From Methanoculleus sp. (GTDB lineage Archaea > Halobacteriota > Methanomicrobia > Methanomicrobiales > Methanoculleaceae): a stretch of DNA of 64,000 bases. Made by a program: the position numbers and the translations under genes. The DNA lies in the NCBI RefSeq assembly GCF_030019085.1, contig NZ_JASEFJ010000003.1, forward strand, positions 1-64,000. Direction: 5' to 3'. The notes beneath the pieces are model-generated. The model was not told the origin of the DNA, did no database searches, and saw only the letters and a program-made list of their open reading frames with translations. Of this stretch, positions 8,294-16,721 are shown piece by piece; position 1 is the stretch's first letter; each line of letters begins with the position of its first letter.

Positions 8294-9416
8294 GCGGAGA
8301 AAGCAACTATTGCGGTTGATGCGCCAGGCAACGCTCGATACCGGTTACTTCACGGTCGCCGGTATCGCTGAGGTAACCGGCATCCCCCGAAGCACAATCC
8401 AGGACTGGGTTAATCGTCTCATCGAGGAGGGGTGCGTCTCTCTGCTGGAAGAGCAGCGGGGTCGGCACGCTGCGCGGTATGTGGCCAGTAGCGTGATGCC
8501 AGAGACTGCCTGCCGCAGGGTATTCACCACAATTGATGGTGAAGAGGTCGAGATCTACCATGAGTGCATGAGCGGGGGGTGCGCTGCGTTCTGCGAGTTC
8601 CATCACACCCGCGCCGGCGGTGCTCTCCAGACTGTCTGGCGAGACGGGACGCTGCTCCGTGAGCGGGCACACCTCGGACGGCAGGAGGTCGCTGTCGGGC
8701 TGGACCCTGCGCCGGCAGTAGGGATAGTCGGTGTCTTTCACGAAGATGACTGTATCCGCCAGCAGATCAGATGTATCGGCGGCCCGGCTTACTCCCTCAC
8801 CGATATGATGTCCTTTGCAGAGGGCGTATGCGGAGTCACCGTTTACCGCGAGGGCCCTCTGGTCGAGGGGGAGGTGGTAACCCGGGCGCTTGCTTACGTC
8901 GCTATCGGGATAGATGACACCGATACCGCCACCGAGGGCGCAACCTTTGCCCTGGCTCTTGCCCTCCTGCAAAACCTTGCGAAACTTGATGGCGTCATGC
9001 CGATCGGTCACCGTGTCGCGATGCTTAACCCCCGCCTCGAACCCAGGACAGCCGGAAATTCCTGTAGTTGCATCGAACTTGCAGTGGAACCCCGGATGAT
9101 CCCACGGATAGAGGAGGCCGCGGTGCGATTTGTCGCAGGGGAGGCGGCGTCCCACGAGTGGGGAATCGCTCTTCGAGAGGGGTTTCGGGTACCTCGTGAT
9201 CTCAGGGCTTATGGCAAGGGGGCAAGAGAGTCGGTGATCGATCTGGAGATGGCCGAGGCCACCGCCAGACATTTCGGGGTGCATCTCCACGGTGGGCGTG
9301 GTGTTATCGGGGCACTAGCGGCGATCTCGCTCATCGGTCTCCCGCACGACGTTCTGCTCGATCCAGGAAAGGATGTCTGCAGAGGCCTGGAACCAGCGGG
9401 TCACGGCGATCAGTGA
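8268..9416 (+). CDS. HTH domain fused to methanogenesis-marker-11-like (GIDDTD) domain
   Basis: The first 75 residues form a winged-helix-like module (FTVAGIAEVTGIPRSTIQDW then NRLIEEGCV). The rest carries GIDDTDTATEGATFALALAL near residue 216, a signature shared by methanogenesis marker protein 11 and, more distantly, by the TiaS tRNA-agmatinylcytidine synthase family, where the acidic residues bind nucleotide. A Cys/His-rich stretch (ECMSGGCAAFCEFHH) lies near residues 100-115. The exact function is unknown. Start choice is open: GTG at 8268 or ATG at 8277, with no clear ribosome-binding site. It overlaps the end of hom, so translation may be coupled. I recognise the family by motif memory only and have not run a profile search. 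Confidence 0.7.
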   Translation: MTDMSRVLERRKQLLRLMRQATLDTGYFTVAGIAEVTGIPRSTIQDWVNRLIEEGCVSLLEEQRGRHAARYVASSVMPETACRRVFTTIDGEEVEIYHECMSGGCAAFCEFHHTRAGGALQTVWRDGTLLRERAHLGRQEVAVGLDPAPAVGIVGVFHEDDCIRQQIRCIGGPAYSLTDMMSFAEGVCGVTVYREGPLVEGEVVTRALAYVAIGIDDTDTATEGATFALALALLQNLAKLDGVMPIGHRVAMLNPRLEPRTAGNSCSCIELAVEPRMIPRIEEAAVRFVAGEAASHEWGIALREGFRVPRDLRAYGKGARESVIDLEMAEATARHFGVHLHGGRGVIGALAAISLIGLPHDVLLDPGKDVCRGLEPAGHGDQ

Positions 9417-9531
9417 ACTCCGATCTCGATCATGCCTGCATCGTCCGGTTTTCTTGTAAGGTGAGTTAGGTTTTCCCTTTTTCTTCCATTTACATGAGTT
9501 CTTTCACGGAGCCCCCGGTGCTCTTCCGTAA

Positions 9532-9540
9532 CCTATAAGT
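9532..9540 (+). promoter_or_regulatory. TATA-like element before the DUF2284 gene
   Basis: CCTATAAGT lies about 38 bases upstream of the GTG at 9575, which would give a very short leader. Confidence 0.4.
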
Positions 9541-9574
9541 ACAGGGATATGGATGATACACATCATCGAGGCGA

Positions 9575-10228
9575 GTGGACGTGCGGGCCGAACTGGAAGA
9601 AGAGATCAGGAAACTTTCCTCTCTGGCGCGAGAGCGGGGGGCGGAGCCACGATGGATAGAGGCCCATGAGATCGTGGTCGCAGAGTGGGTGCGGTTCAAG
9701 TGCCGCTACGGTTGCAAGGGCTATGGGAAGCATATGTCCTGTCCGCCCTATGCTCCAGCACCAGACGAGACGCGGCAGATGATCAGCGATTACAGCACCG
9801 GGCTGCTCCTCAGGTTTGAGGGGATACCGGGGCATCCTGACCTCAAGCCAGAAGAGATACCGCTTGACTTTCACCCGTTTCTGCGGGACCTTATCCTCTG
9901 GGTGAACTCAACGGTGCATCTCCTGGAGAAGACAGCGTTCTACGATGATTTTCCGAAGGCCTTCGGGTTCGGGGGATACCCATGCATATACTGCGAGCAC
10001 CTCCACTGTGTCGCCGAGGAGCAGGAAGGTGTCGTTGACGAGAGCATCCGCAGGTTCTGCCGGCACATGGATCTCGTCAGGCCGAGCATGGAGGCCGCCG
10101 GGATAGACGTCTTTTCCACCGCCAGAAGGGCGGGATGGGACATCCATATAGTCCCATGCAGGAACCTTGAGTATGGCAAGATCGAGCACGGCAACATTAC
10201 CTCCGTAGGGCTCGTCCTGATCGAGTGA
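9575..10228 (+). CDS. DUF2284 metal-binding protein
   Basis: The 217-residue protein has the hallmark Cys arrangement of DUF2284: CRYGCKGYGKHMSCPPYAP near residues 46-65 and YPCIYCEHLHC near 138-148. These probably bind an iron-sulfur cluster or zinc. Family members are widespread in methanogens and other anaerobes and have no firm function. The start is a GTG at 9575 with GAGG nearby; the next in-frame candidate is two codons later. The gene is monocistronic with its own TATA-like box. Confidence 0.88.
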   Translation: MDVRAELEEEIRKLSSLARERGAEPRWIEAHEIVVAEWVRFKCRYGCKGYGKHMSCPPYAPAPDETRQMISDYSTGLLLRFEGIPGHPDLKPEEIPLDFHPFLRDLILWVNSTVHLLEKTAFYDDFPKAFGFGGYPCIYCEHLHCVAEEQEGVVDESIRRFCRHMDLVRPSMEAAGIDVFSTARRAGWDIHIVPCRNLEYGKIEHGNITSVGLVLIE

Positions 10229-10443
10229 GTGTCCCCCCGCGCACACTCTCAGTAAAAAGTTGGCGAGTTTATATCTCAGAATCGTTGGTTCGAGGGCCCC
10301 GGATATCCCGCCACGTCAGGAAGCCTCCAATTTATGCCTCATTATGCATCTCCCGGGCTCAGGTATGCACCTTTGAGGAGGAAGCCCCTATGGGAAAAAG
10401 GTTCGTGGCCGAAGCACCTGGATCTGGTGCCATTTCCAGGTCT

Positions 10444-11547
10444 TCAGGAGTCCCGGAGCCCCTGGATAAACTCCTCGGTCATATGATAGGCGTCGTCGTC
10501 CCTGAACTGCAACGGAGGGTGCTTCATGAAGTAGGCGGAGGGTGAGATCAGCGGCCCGCCGATACCCCTGTCAAGGGCAAGCCTGCAGCAGCGGATGGCG
10601 TCAATGACTATCCCGCCTGAGTTTGGAGAGTCCTCAACGGATAGGCGGAGATCGAGGTACATGGGGACATCCCCGAAGATCCTCCCCTCCATCCTGAGGA
10701 AACAGACCTTGTTGTCCTTTTGCCAGCAGACGTAGTCGCTCGGGCCGATGTGGATGTTGTCAGCGTCAAGGGGTTCTTTGAGGACTGACTGCACAGCCTC
10801 AGTCTTTGATCTCCTTTTTGAGGCAAGGCGGTCACGATTGAGCATGTTAAGAAAATCTGTGTTACCACCAGTGTTCAGCTGGTATGTTCGGTCAAGCACA
10901 ACACCCCTCTGGCGGAAGAGATCGGCAAGAACCCGGTGTGTGATTGTTGCGCCGATCTGACTCTTGATGTCGTCACCGATGATCGGAAGACTGTGCTCCT
11001 TAAACCTCTTTGCCCATGCAGGATCGCTTGCGATAAAGACTGGCATGTTATTGATAAAGCCTACACCAGCCTCCAGCGCACACTCGGCGTAGAACCTTGT
11101 GGCCTTCTCCGAGCCAACCGGGAGGTAGTTGATCAGCATCTCTGCACCCGAGTCCTCCAGTTCCCGGATTATATCCTCACGTGACGCCTCCTCATCATCG
11201 GCGAGCACGAACCTGCACTCCTCTTTGTAGTCCAGCATGTGCTCCGGAAAACCATCCAGTACCCGTCCCATCCGGACGGTCACACCGGTTTTCGGCACCT
11301 CCGGACAGAAGACTGTGGTGCAGTTCGGGAGAGCGAAGATTGCTTCTGCAACATCCTTTCCAACCTTCCTTGCATCAATATCGAATGCCGCGACCACTTC
11401 GATCTCGTAAGGCCGGTAACCACCGAGATCCCAGTGCATCAGCCCGGTTACGTCCTCCCCTCTCTTTTCTCGATAATATTCAATTCCCTGAAGCAGAGAA
11501 CTGGCACAGTTTCCAACACCCACTATTGCAATCTTGATCGAATCCAC
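10444..11547 (-). CDS. ino1: myo-inositol-1-phosphate synthase, archaeal type
   Basis: The 367-residue enzyme converts glucose-6-phosphate to inositol-1-phosphate using bound NAD, feeding inositol ether lipids and possibly compatible solutes. It begins with the Rossmann motif IAIVGVGNCASSLLQGIEYY. It also contains INYLPVGSEKATRFYAE near residue 139, GDDIKSQIGATITHR near 192 and LNTGGNTDFLNM near 224, which are characteristic of the synthase NAD and active-site regions. The length matches archaeal and actinobacterial members. It is a stand-alone gene; the 490-base region upstream of its start is shared with fae. Confidence 0.93.
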   Translation of the reverse strand: MDSIKIAIVGVGNCASSLLQGIEYYREKRGEDVTGLMHWDLGGYRPYEIEVVAAFDIDARKVGKDVAEAIFALPNCTTVFCPEVPKTGVTVRMGRVLDGFPEHMLDYKEECRFVLADDEEASREDIIRELEDSGAEMLINYLPVGSEKATRFYAECALEAGVGFINNMPVFIASDPAWAKRFKEHSLPIIGDDIKSQIGATITHRVLADLFRQRGVVLDRTYQLNTGGNTDFLNMLNRDRLASKRRSKTEAVQSVLKEPLDADNIHIGPSDYVCWQKDNKVCFLRMEGRIFGDVPMYLDLRLSVEDSPNSGGIVIDAIRCCRLALDRGIGGPLISPSAYFMKHPPLQFRDDDAYHMTEEFIQGLRDS

Positions 11548-11779
11548 AACAGCCCTCCATCATGCGGTATGGTTTCTGGCAAGGATCATCACTCCCGATA
11601 TCCAAAGCCAGGCACAGCAGTATAGGTTGCGAGATGCACTCTACTCAACAACTGTGATTTAAGAGTAATTTGCTGCAGCGAGAAATATAAGGATATGCTA
11701 TGGGATGTGGTCAACCACAGCCGACAGAATGTATTGGGGCATGATACCATGTTTGGCACCATGCCCATCTGGGGCTTTC

Positions 11780-11820
11780 GGGGTCGGGCAGTGCGTGGCG
11801 ATAGGCCGGGAAGGCCGTGT
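11780..11820 (-). repeat. dispersed repeat, copy 2 (inverted, partial)
   Basis: The stretch GGGCAGTGCGTGGCGATAGG, followed by CCGGGAAGGCCGTGT, matches the reverse complement of the first half of copies 1 and 3. The adjoining hairpin is degenerate here (GGGGCTTTCGGGG). Confidence 0.5.
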
Positions 11821-11957
11821 GGAGCAGATCCCCCGGAATCCGCCCATCAAACCAGCGCATCGCCTGAAGGAACTGGTTTGATAGACTTATCACGTTCTCC
11901 ACGGTAACCCGGCAGGAACGACCAACATTCCAGGTTGCGACGCTTTGAAAAAGTTCT

Positions 11958-11971
11958 GTGTAATGTTACAC
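11958..11971. promoter_or_regulatory. perfect inverted repeat upstream of the fae promoter
   Basis: GTGTAA-TG-TTACAC is a 14-base perfect inverted repeat about 18 bases before the TATA-like box, where an archaeal activator would bind. It is enclosed by a wider repeat, GTTGCG (11934) and CGCAAC (to 11980), which is followed by a run of eight T. Confidence 0.45.
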
Positions 11972-11988
11972 CTCCGCAACTTTTTTTT

Positions 11989-11997
11989 ACTTTAACC
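11989..11997 (+). promoter_or_regulatory. TATA-like element for fae
   Basis: ACTTTAACC follows a T-rich stretch and lies 42-50 bases before the fae ATG. This predicts a leader of about 20 bases that still contains AGGAGA at 12024. Confidence 0.45.
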
Positions 11998-12038
11998 GAT
12001 CCAGATCGTGACTGTTCATATTCAGGAGATGGTTAACT

Positions 12039-12542
12039 ATGGTAGGTTTTGAACATGCATTGATCGGAGAGGCGCTTGTTGGCGAAGGCCCGGAGGTTGC
12101 TCATATCGATCTGGTCATCGGCAAGAAGGGGAGCAGCGTGGAAGAGGCGTTTGTCACGGCGCTTGCATCGCCCGCAAAGGGGCACACCCCGCTCCTTGCG
12201 GTCCTCACTCCGAACGTTCCGGCAAAGCCCTCTACGCTGATGGTAAACAAGGTAACCATAAGGAATGCGGCCCAGGCTCTCCTTATCTTCGGGCCTGCCC
12301 AGGCAGCCGTCGCAAAGGCGGTCGTGGACAGCGTTGCTGAAGGTATCATCCCGGAAGCGCAGGCTGATGACCTGTTGATCATAGCATCTGTCTTCATAGA
12401 GTGGGACGCAAAGGACAAGAAAAAGATCTATGACTGGAACTACGAGGCGACAAAGACCGCAATACGCCGGGCGATAAGGGGCGAACCGAGGATGAAAGAT
12501 GTGCTCGCACAGAAGGATACCGCAAAGCATCCCTTTGCATGA
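12039..12542 (+). CDS. fae: formaldehyde-activating enzyme family protein
   Basis: The 167-residue protein is a stand-alone Fae homologue: IGEALVGEGPEVAHIDLVIGKKGS at the N-terminus includes the conserved active-site His region, followed by TPNVPAKPSTLMVNKVTI near residue 58 and a conserved helical end. Fae condenses formaldehyde with tetrahydromethanopterin to form methylene-H4MPT. In archaea it links formaldehyde released by hexulose-6-phosphate synthase to the C1 pathway. The AGGAGA ribosome-binding site at 12024 supports the start. It is monocistronic with its own promoter. The hexulose-phosphate synthase partner domain is not fused here. Confidence 0.92.
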   Translation: MVGFEHALIGEALVGEGPEVAHIDLVIGKKGSSVEEAFVTALASPAKGHTPLLAVLTPNVPAKPSTLMVNKVTIRNAAQALLIFGPAQAAVAKAVVDSVAEGIIPEAQADDLLIIASVFIEWDAKDKKKIYDWNYEATKTAIRRAIRGEPRMKDVLAQKDTAKHPFA

Positions 12543-12776
12543 GACACCAGATACGGCAGATAATTGATTCCACGTGATCTTTCCCCTGTACCGGGGGTGG
12601 GTCACCCTCCCTCCCCCAGACCGGGTTTGGAGATGGTATTTGAGATCCCGGATCCGGGACGCCCACCTCATTCTGCAATATAACTGGAGAGTCCCTCGTC
12701 TGTCTGGCTCTTTTCAGTCAAGAAGAAGATCGTCACGAGAAATGTTCAGAAAAAGGTATCTGGGATTGGCTTCTCA

Positions 12777-12848
12777 TGCGCCGACCGGGACTCGAACCCG
12801 GGTTTAGGCGTTGGCAACGCCTAGTGATAACCACTACACTATCGGCGC
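12777..12848 (-). tRNA. tRNA-Gly (anticodon GCC)
   Basis: Read on the minus strand, the acceptor arms GCGCCGA and TCGGCGC pair, the anticodon stem AGGCG/CGCCT encloses the loop TTGCCAA with anticodon GCC, and the T-arm is CCGGG-TTCGAGT-CCCGG. The discriminator base is A and no CCA is encoded. There is no intron. The AT-rich box CTTTAAGG (minus strand, 12873-12880) lies about 25-32 bases upstream, as expected for an archaeal tRNA promoter. Confidence 0.97.
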
Positions 12849-12872
12849 ACGCGTGTGCTTTCGCACTGTGTG

Positions 12873-12880
12873 CCTTAAAG
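12873..12880 (-). promoter_or_regulatory. TATA box of tRNA-Gly
   Basis: CTTTAAGG on the minus strand is placed about 28 bases before the first base of the tRNA. Confidence 0.5.
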
Positions 12881-12946
12881 GGTGAGTTTTCAAGGCTAAT
12901 AAGCCTATCGAAGATTTGCCCGCTGCGATGGCTGCGCAACGTCTTA

Positions 12947-13639
12947 CTAACGGTCTCCCTGTAGTAGAGCCTTCCTGATGTTTCGGTTTGCAATTATCCA
13001 GAGACCCGGTGTCAGGATCAGGATAAATGCGGCCATGGCGTAAGCGATGATCTCTGCGGAGATGAGCAGGAGATTGAAGGTGCCGTGCAGCGCCATCCCC
13101 AGAATTAATCCACGACGGATGATCGAGGGGCGCTTCTCGGCGGGTGCAAACCTGGCCTGACCTAGAGCGTAGCCCCAGACTCCGGCAAAGAGCGCGTGGC
13201 CGGGGACTGAGAATAGCGCACGGGCAACGATTGTGCTGAGGGCAAGAGAAGGGGAGGTCAGGTAAGCCGAGAAGACGTAGAGAACGTTCTCAATGGTTGC
13301 CAGCCCCAGTGCGGCGGCAGCGGCGTAGACGATGCCGTCCATAGGCTCGTCGAACTCGGTGTTCGGGTATGCAAACCGATGCACAACCGCAAACTTGCCG
13401 TACTCCTCAACTATTGGTGCTACAACGGCGCCCATGAGAAGGGGTGACGCGACGAAGAGGCCGATGAATCCCTCGGCGAAGGCAACGGGAAACGTAACCA
13501 GGAGGCCAAGGATGAAGATTTTCACAATCATGGCCGCCGGTTCGGGCTTGAATCTGTCCCTCCGGTAGAAGTACCACGCCCAGAATAGACCCGGCGCAAG
13601 TGCCAGAACCAGGACCAGAAACGGCTCAACGGCGACCAT
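12947..13639 (-). CDS. PrsW-family intramembrane metalloprotease
   Basis: The 230-residue protein has about seven membrane segments and the conserved PrsW motifs: VAPIVEEYGKF with the Glu pair near residue 76, DGIVYAAAAALGLATIENVLY near 100, PGHALFAGVWGYALG near 146, and a late His in LGMALHGTFN near 184. The Glu and His residues are thought to bind a metal within the membrane. In Bacillus PrsW cleaves an anti-sigma factor; archaea have no such pathway, so the substrate is unknown. The gene ends about 100 bases upstream of the tRNA-Gly start on the same strand. Confidence 0.88.
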   Translation of the reverse strand: MVAVEPFLVLVLALAPGLFWAWYFYRRDRFKPEPAAMIVKIFILGLLVTFPVAFAEGFIGLFVASPLLMGAVVAPIVEEYGKFAVVHRFAYPNTEFDEPMDGIVYAAAAALGLATIENVLYVFSAYLTSPSLALSTIVARALFSVPGHALFAGVWGYALGQARFAPAEKRPSIIRRGLILGMALHGTFNLLLISAEIIAYAMAAFILILTPGLWIIANRNIRKALLQGDR

Positions 13640-13824
13640 GCTTATTGTGTCATGGCTTTATAGAGGAAGAGCTTTTCCGTCTGTGGGAATCCGTTCTCTC
13701 GGCCGGTTTTTCAATAGCATACCCATAGCCGTGACCGGTAAGACCTCCCTCTGGCAGATGGGTCGCGGTCGCCTGATCCGACCCCACAGATCCATCAGTT
13801 TCCGTTGAAACTGGCTTTTCAACA

Positions 13825-13834
13825 CCTTAATGTA
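13825..13834 (+). promoter_or_regulatory. TATA-like element of the tetrapyrrole operon
   Basis: CCTTAATGTA is centred about 30 bases before the ATG at 13860. There is no ribosome-binding site, so the first gene of the operon is probably translated from a nearly leaderless mRNA. Confidence 0.45.
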
Positions 13835-13859
13835 GTCTATTCACCACACTATAGAACGA

Positions 13860-14486
13860 ATGATCCCTCTCATGCTTGATCTGACGGGCAGGAGGGTGCT
13901 TATCTTCGGTGGAGGCGATGTCGGTGCCCGGAAGGCTGCGTACTTCGAGCATGAGGCGGAGGTGACGGTGATCAGTCGTTCTTTCTCACCGCGGCTTGAC
14001 GCTCTCTTGGTCAGGCGAGAGGAGGTCGACCTCGCCTCTCTACCGGATGAAGCGATCGGGGAACTGCTTGATGGCGCATTTCTTGCGGTAGCCGCAACAC
14101 CCGATCCAGCCCTCAATAACCGTATCGGAAGACTCTGCGCCGCGGCCGGTATCCTCTTCAACAACGCCGCAGGGGAACCGGGCGACGTCATAATCCCCTC
14201 TCTCGTCCGCGGGCGTAACTACCTGCTTGCGATCAGTACCCGCGGGAAGAGTCCTGCTGTATCCCGCTACCTCCGGATGAGACTTGAGTCGGAGTATGCG
14301 AACCTGGATAGGATGATCGACCTCCAGGAAGAGATACGCTCGACGCTCCGGGAGATTGAACCGGTGCAGGCAGAGCGTTCCCGCACCCTCTGGAAGATCC
14401 TGCTGGATGACGAGATCTGGGAGGCACTGGCCACCGATTATGGCCGTGCACGCGAACTGGCGATCTCGAGGTACCTCCATGTCTGA
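13860..14486 (+). CDS. precorrin-2 dehydrogenase / sirohydrochlorin ferrochelatase-type protein
   Basis: The 208-residue protein corresponds to the N-terminal half of CysG (Met8p type). It has a Rossmann motif VLIFGGGDVGARKAAYF at residues 11-27, ASLPDEAIGELLDGAFLAVAATPD near 58-80, FNNAAGEPGDVIIPSLVRG near 99 and ISTRGKSPAVSRYLR near 126. It oxidises precorrin-2 to sirohydrochlorin with NAD. Whether it also inserts iron is uncertain. It opens a plus-strand operon of six genes whose reading frames overlap end to start; its stop overlaps the hemA start by 8 bases. Confidence 0.92.
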   Translation: MIPLMLDLTGRRVLIFGGGDVGARKAAYFEHEAEVTVISRSFSPRLDALLVRREEVDLASLPDEAIGELLDGAFLAVAATPDPALNNRIGRLCAAAGILFNNAAGEPGDVIIPSLVRGRNYLLAISTRGKSPAVSRYLRMRLESEYANLDRMIDLQEEIRSTLREIEPVQAERSRTLWKILLDDEIWEALATDYGRARELAISRYLHV

Positions 14487-15759
14487 AATGTCTGAACCGC
14501 TCACGACCCCCCTCGCGCTTGCCGGCATAAGCCACCACACCGCAGACATCGCCACGCTCGAGGCGTTCAGGTTCCCGGACGAGGTGGCGTTTCTCCGCGA
14601 AGCGCGGGAACGTTTCCATGGTGTGCTCCTGCTCCAGACCTGCAACCGCGTTGAGGTGCTGGTGCAGGGTGATGCACGTAGCCTTGAGGAGTTCCTGCAC
14701 GTGATGGGTAGAGACGGGTTTACGGTCATCGAGGGCGAGGCCGTGCCCCGCCACCTCCTGGAACTTGCTGCCGGAATCGACTCCCTGATCGTCGGTGAGG
14801 ATCAGATCCTCGGGCAGCTCAAGCAGGCGCTGGCAATCACACAGGAGGCAGGCACATCCTGTGCTGCAATCGAACTCTGTATCAACAAGGCTGTGCATGC
14901 AGGCGTCAGGGTCAGGCGTCAGACAGGGATCAACCGCGGCACAGTCTCCGTTGGTTCTGCTGCGGTGACGCTCGCAGAGAAACTTCTTGGAACATTGCGG
15001 GATCGACACATCCTGGTGGTAGGGAGCGGAGAGATGGGGGTGCTTGTGGCGCAGGCCCTGGCCGCGAAAGGTCTCACTGCAATCTACGTCGCCAACAGAA
15101 CCTATGACCGGGCGGTGATCCTCGCAGAGAAGATCGGGGGACTGGCGGTCAACTTCAAGGATCTATACCGCTACATCGCGCTCTCTGACGTTGTCATTTC
15201 ATGCACCGCTGCACCCCATGCCGTCATCCGGACAGAGGGTGTCCGGGAGGTGATGAAAGAACGTCTCTGGCCGCTCGATCGGCAGCCCCGCCATCTGATC
15301 CTCATTGATATCGCTCAGCCGCGTGACATCGAGGAGGGGGTGCGCGAGATCGAGGGCGTTCACCTCTTTACCATCGATGACCTCCGGAGCGTCAATGAGG
15401 CCGCCATGGCCTCCAGGAGGGACGAGGCCGCCCGGGCACGCCAGATAATCGAGGAAGAACTTGAGCATTTCATACGGCTACTCCGCCGCACGGCGGCCGA
15501 CGAGACGCTGGCCCTCCTCTACACCTGGGCGGAGTCGATCCGTGGGCGTGAACGCGATCGTGCGCTCGCCCGACTCGGGGCGGTGGACGAACGGACGCAG
15601 GCGATCGTCGACGACCTGACGCGAGCGCTAACCAAGAAACTCCTGGCGGACGTGACGACGGCCATCCGGGCGAGCGCGGAGCGCGGCGATATAAAAGGTG
15701 CAGAAACCCTGATGAAGGCGATTACGCGAGGAGAATCATGTTTCCAGAACGAAGAATGA
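14479..15759 (+). CDS. hemA: glutamyl-tRNA reductase
   Basis: The enzyme reduces glutamyl-tRNA to glutamate-1-semialdehyde, the first committed step of C5 tetrapyrrole synthesis. Key features are GISHHTADIATLEAF near residue 15, the catalytic Cys in LLLQTCNRVEVL near 49, the NADPH motif VVGSGEMGVLVAQAL near 180, and a C-terminal dimerisation helix. The start is taken at 14479 (MSEMSEPL, 427 residues, overlapping the previous stop); an ATG at 14488 is a close alternative. A much longer upstream frame is an artefact of the overlapping gene. The 3' end overlaps hemB by 22 bases. Confidence 0.95.
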   Translation: MSEMSEPLTTPLALAGISHHTADIATLEAFRFPDEVAFLREARERFHGVLLLQTCNRVEVLVQGDARSLEEFLHVMGRDGFTVIEGEAVPRHLLELAAGIDSLIVGEDQILGQLKQALAITQEAGTSCAAIELCINKAVHAGVRVRRQTGINRGTVSVGSAAVTLAEKLLGTLRDRHILVVGSGEMGVLVAQALAAKGLTAIYVANRTYDRAVILAEKIGGLAVNFKDLYRYIALSDVVISCTAAPHAVIRTEGVREVMKERLWPLDRQPRHLILIDIAQPRDIEEGVREIEGVHLFTIDDLRSVNEAAMASRRDEAARARQIIEEELEHFIRLLRRTAADETLALLYTWAESIRGRERDRALARLGAVDERTQAIVDDLTRALTKKLLADVTTAIRASAERGDIKGAETLMKAITRGESCFQNEE

Positions 15760-16721
15760 GACGGAGGCGGAGGCGGATCATCCAGCCACTCCTCCGCGAG
15801 ACAGAACTGCGAAAGACTGACCTGATTGCGCCGGTCTTTGTGGACGAATCGATCGATGCACCGATCCCGATCGCCTCGATGCCGGGGCAGTTCCGCCACC
15901 CCGTGGATGGCGTTGTTGATCACTGTCGTCGTCTCCTGGACGGCGGTATCCGTGCGGTGATCCTCTTTGGCATCCCGGTTGAGAAAGACAGTGAGGCAAC
16001 CGCGGCATACGCGAGCGACGGCGTCATACAGCGGGCTGTCAGGGAGATCAAGAACAATCTCAGAGGCATGGCGGTCATAACCGACGTCTGTGCCTGTGAG
16101 TACACCGACCACGGTCACTGCGGGATTGTCGGTGAGACCGCCGATGGCCCTGACCTCTTAAACGACCCCTCACTCGAACTGATGGAGCGGATCGCCGTCT
16201 CACACGCGGAGAGCGGTGCGGATATCGTTGCCCCCTCCTGCATGCTCGATGGCATGGTCGGAGCGATCCGGCAGGCTCTCGACGCCGCCGGACATACGGA
16301 CACCCTGATCATGTCCTACTCCTCGAAGTTTGCAAGCTCCCTTTACGGTCCATTCCGCGATGCGGCGGATTCCGGGTTTGCGTTCGGTGACAGGACGACA
16401 TACCAGATCAACCCAGGAAATGCACGCGAGGCGGTGATGGAATCAGAGCTCGACGGCGCAGAGGGTGCTGACATCCTGATGGTCAAGCCGGCCGGTATCT
16501 ACCTTGATATTCTGGCGTCCGTGAAGGAGTTGGGGTTGCCGGTGGCTGCCTACCAGGTCAGCGGAGAGTATGCGATGATCAAAGCCGCTGCGGAACGTGG
16601 ATGGCTGGACGAGCGGGCGGTTGCCCTCGAGACTCTCATCGCCATCAAACGTGCCGGGGCTGACATGATCATCACCTACTATGCAGAAGATGCAGCAAGG
16701 TGGCTTGATGAAGAGCAGTGA
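15738..16721 (+). CDS. hemB: delta-aminolevulinic acid dehydratase (porphobilinogen synthase)
   Basis: The 327-residue enzyme condenses two aminolevulinate molecules to porphobilinogen. The Schiff-base lysines are visible in [14 protein letters not shown] near residue 195 and [11 protein letters not shown] near 249. The Cys-rich zinc site [14 protein letters not shown] lies near 117-130, so a zinc enzyme is expected. GAGGAG precedes the ATG. The gene lies within the overlapping tetrapyrrole operon: the start is inside hemA and the end is 14 bases inside hemL. Confidence 0.95.
   Translation: MFPERRMRRRRRRIIQPLLRETELRKTDLIAPVFVDESIDAPIPIASMPGQFRHPVDGVVDHCRRLLDGGIRAVILFGIPVEKDSEATAAYASDGVIQRAVREIKNNLRGMAVITDVCACEYTDHGHCGIVGETADGPDLLNDPSLELMERIAVSHAESGADIVAPSCMLDGMVGAIRQALDAAGHTDTLIMSYSSKFASSLYGPFRDAADSGFAFGDRTTYQINPGNAREAVMESELDGAEGADILMVKPAGIYLDILASVKELGLPVAAYQVSGEYAMIKAAAERGWLDERAVALETLIAIKRAGADMIITYYAEDAARWLDEEQ

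Larger units (their letters stand above)
11548..12038. other. divergent intergenic region between ino1 and fae
   Basis: The region holds an inverted copy of the dispersed repeat (11780-11820), a short perfect inverted repeat (11958-11971) inside a wider one, and a TATA-like box for fae. AT-rich DNA around 11655-11695 may hold the ino1 promoter. I see no gene. Confidence 0.6.

Noticed and set aside
8307-9290. 327-codon minus-strand frame opposite the HTH/Mmp11-like gene
   Set aside because: Shadow of a motif-bearing gene in GC-rich DNA; no start signal.
10390-10545. 51-codon plus-strand frame with a strong GAGGAGG ribosome-binding site
   Set aside because: More than 100 bases run antisense through the end of ino1, and the translation resembles no known protein. 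Kept only as a remote candidate.
11695-11907. Small plus-strand frame upstream of fae
   Set aside because: It overlaps repeat copy 2 and shares its translated repeat residues with the frame at copy 1, as expected from shared DNA and not from a shared protein.
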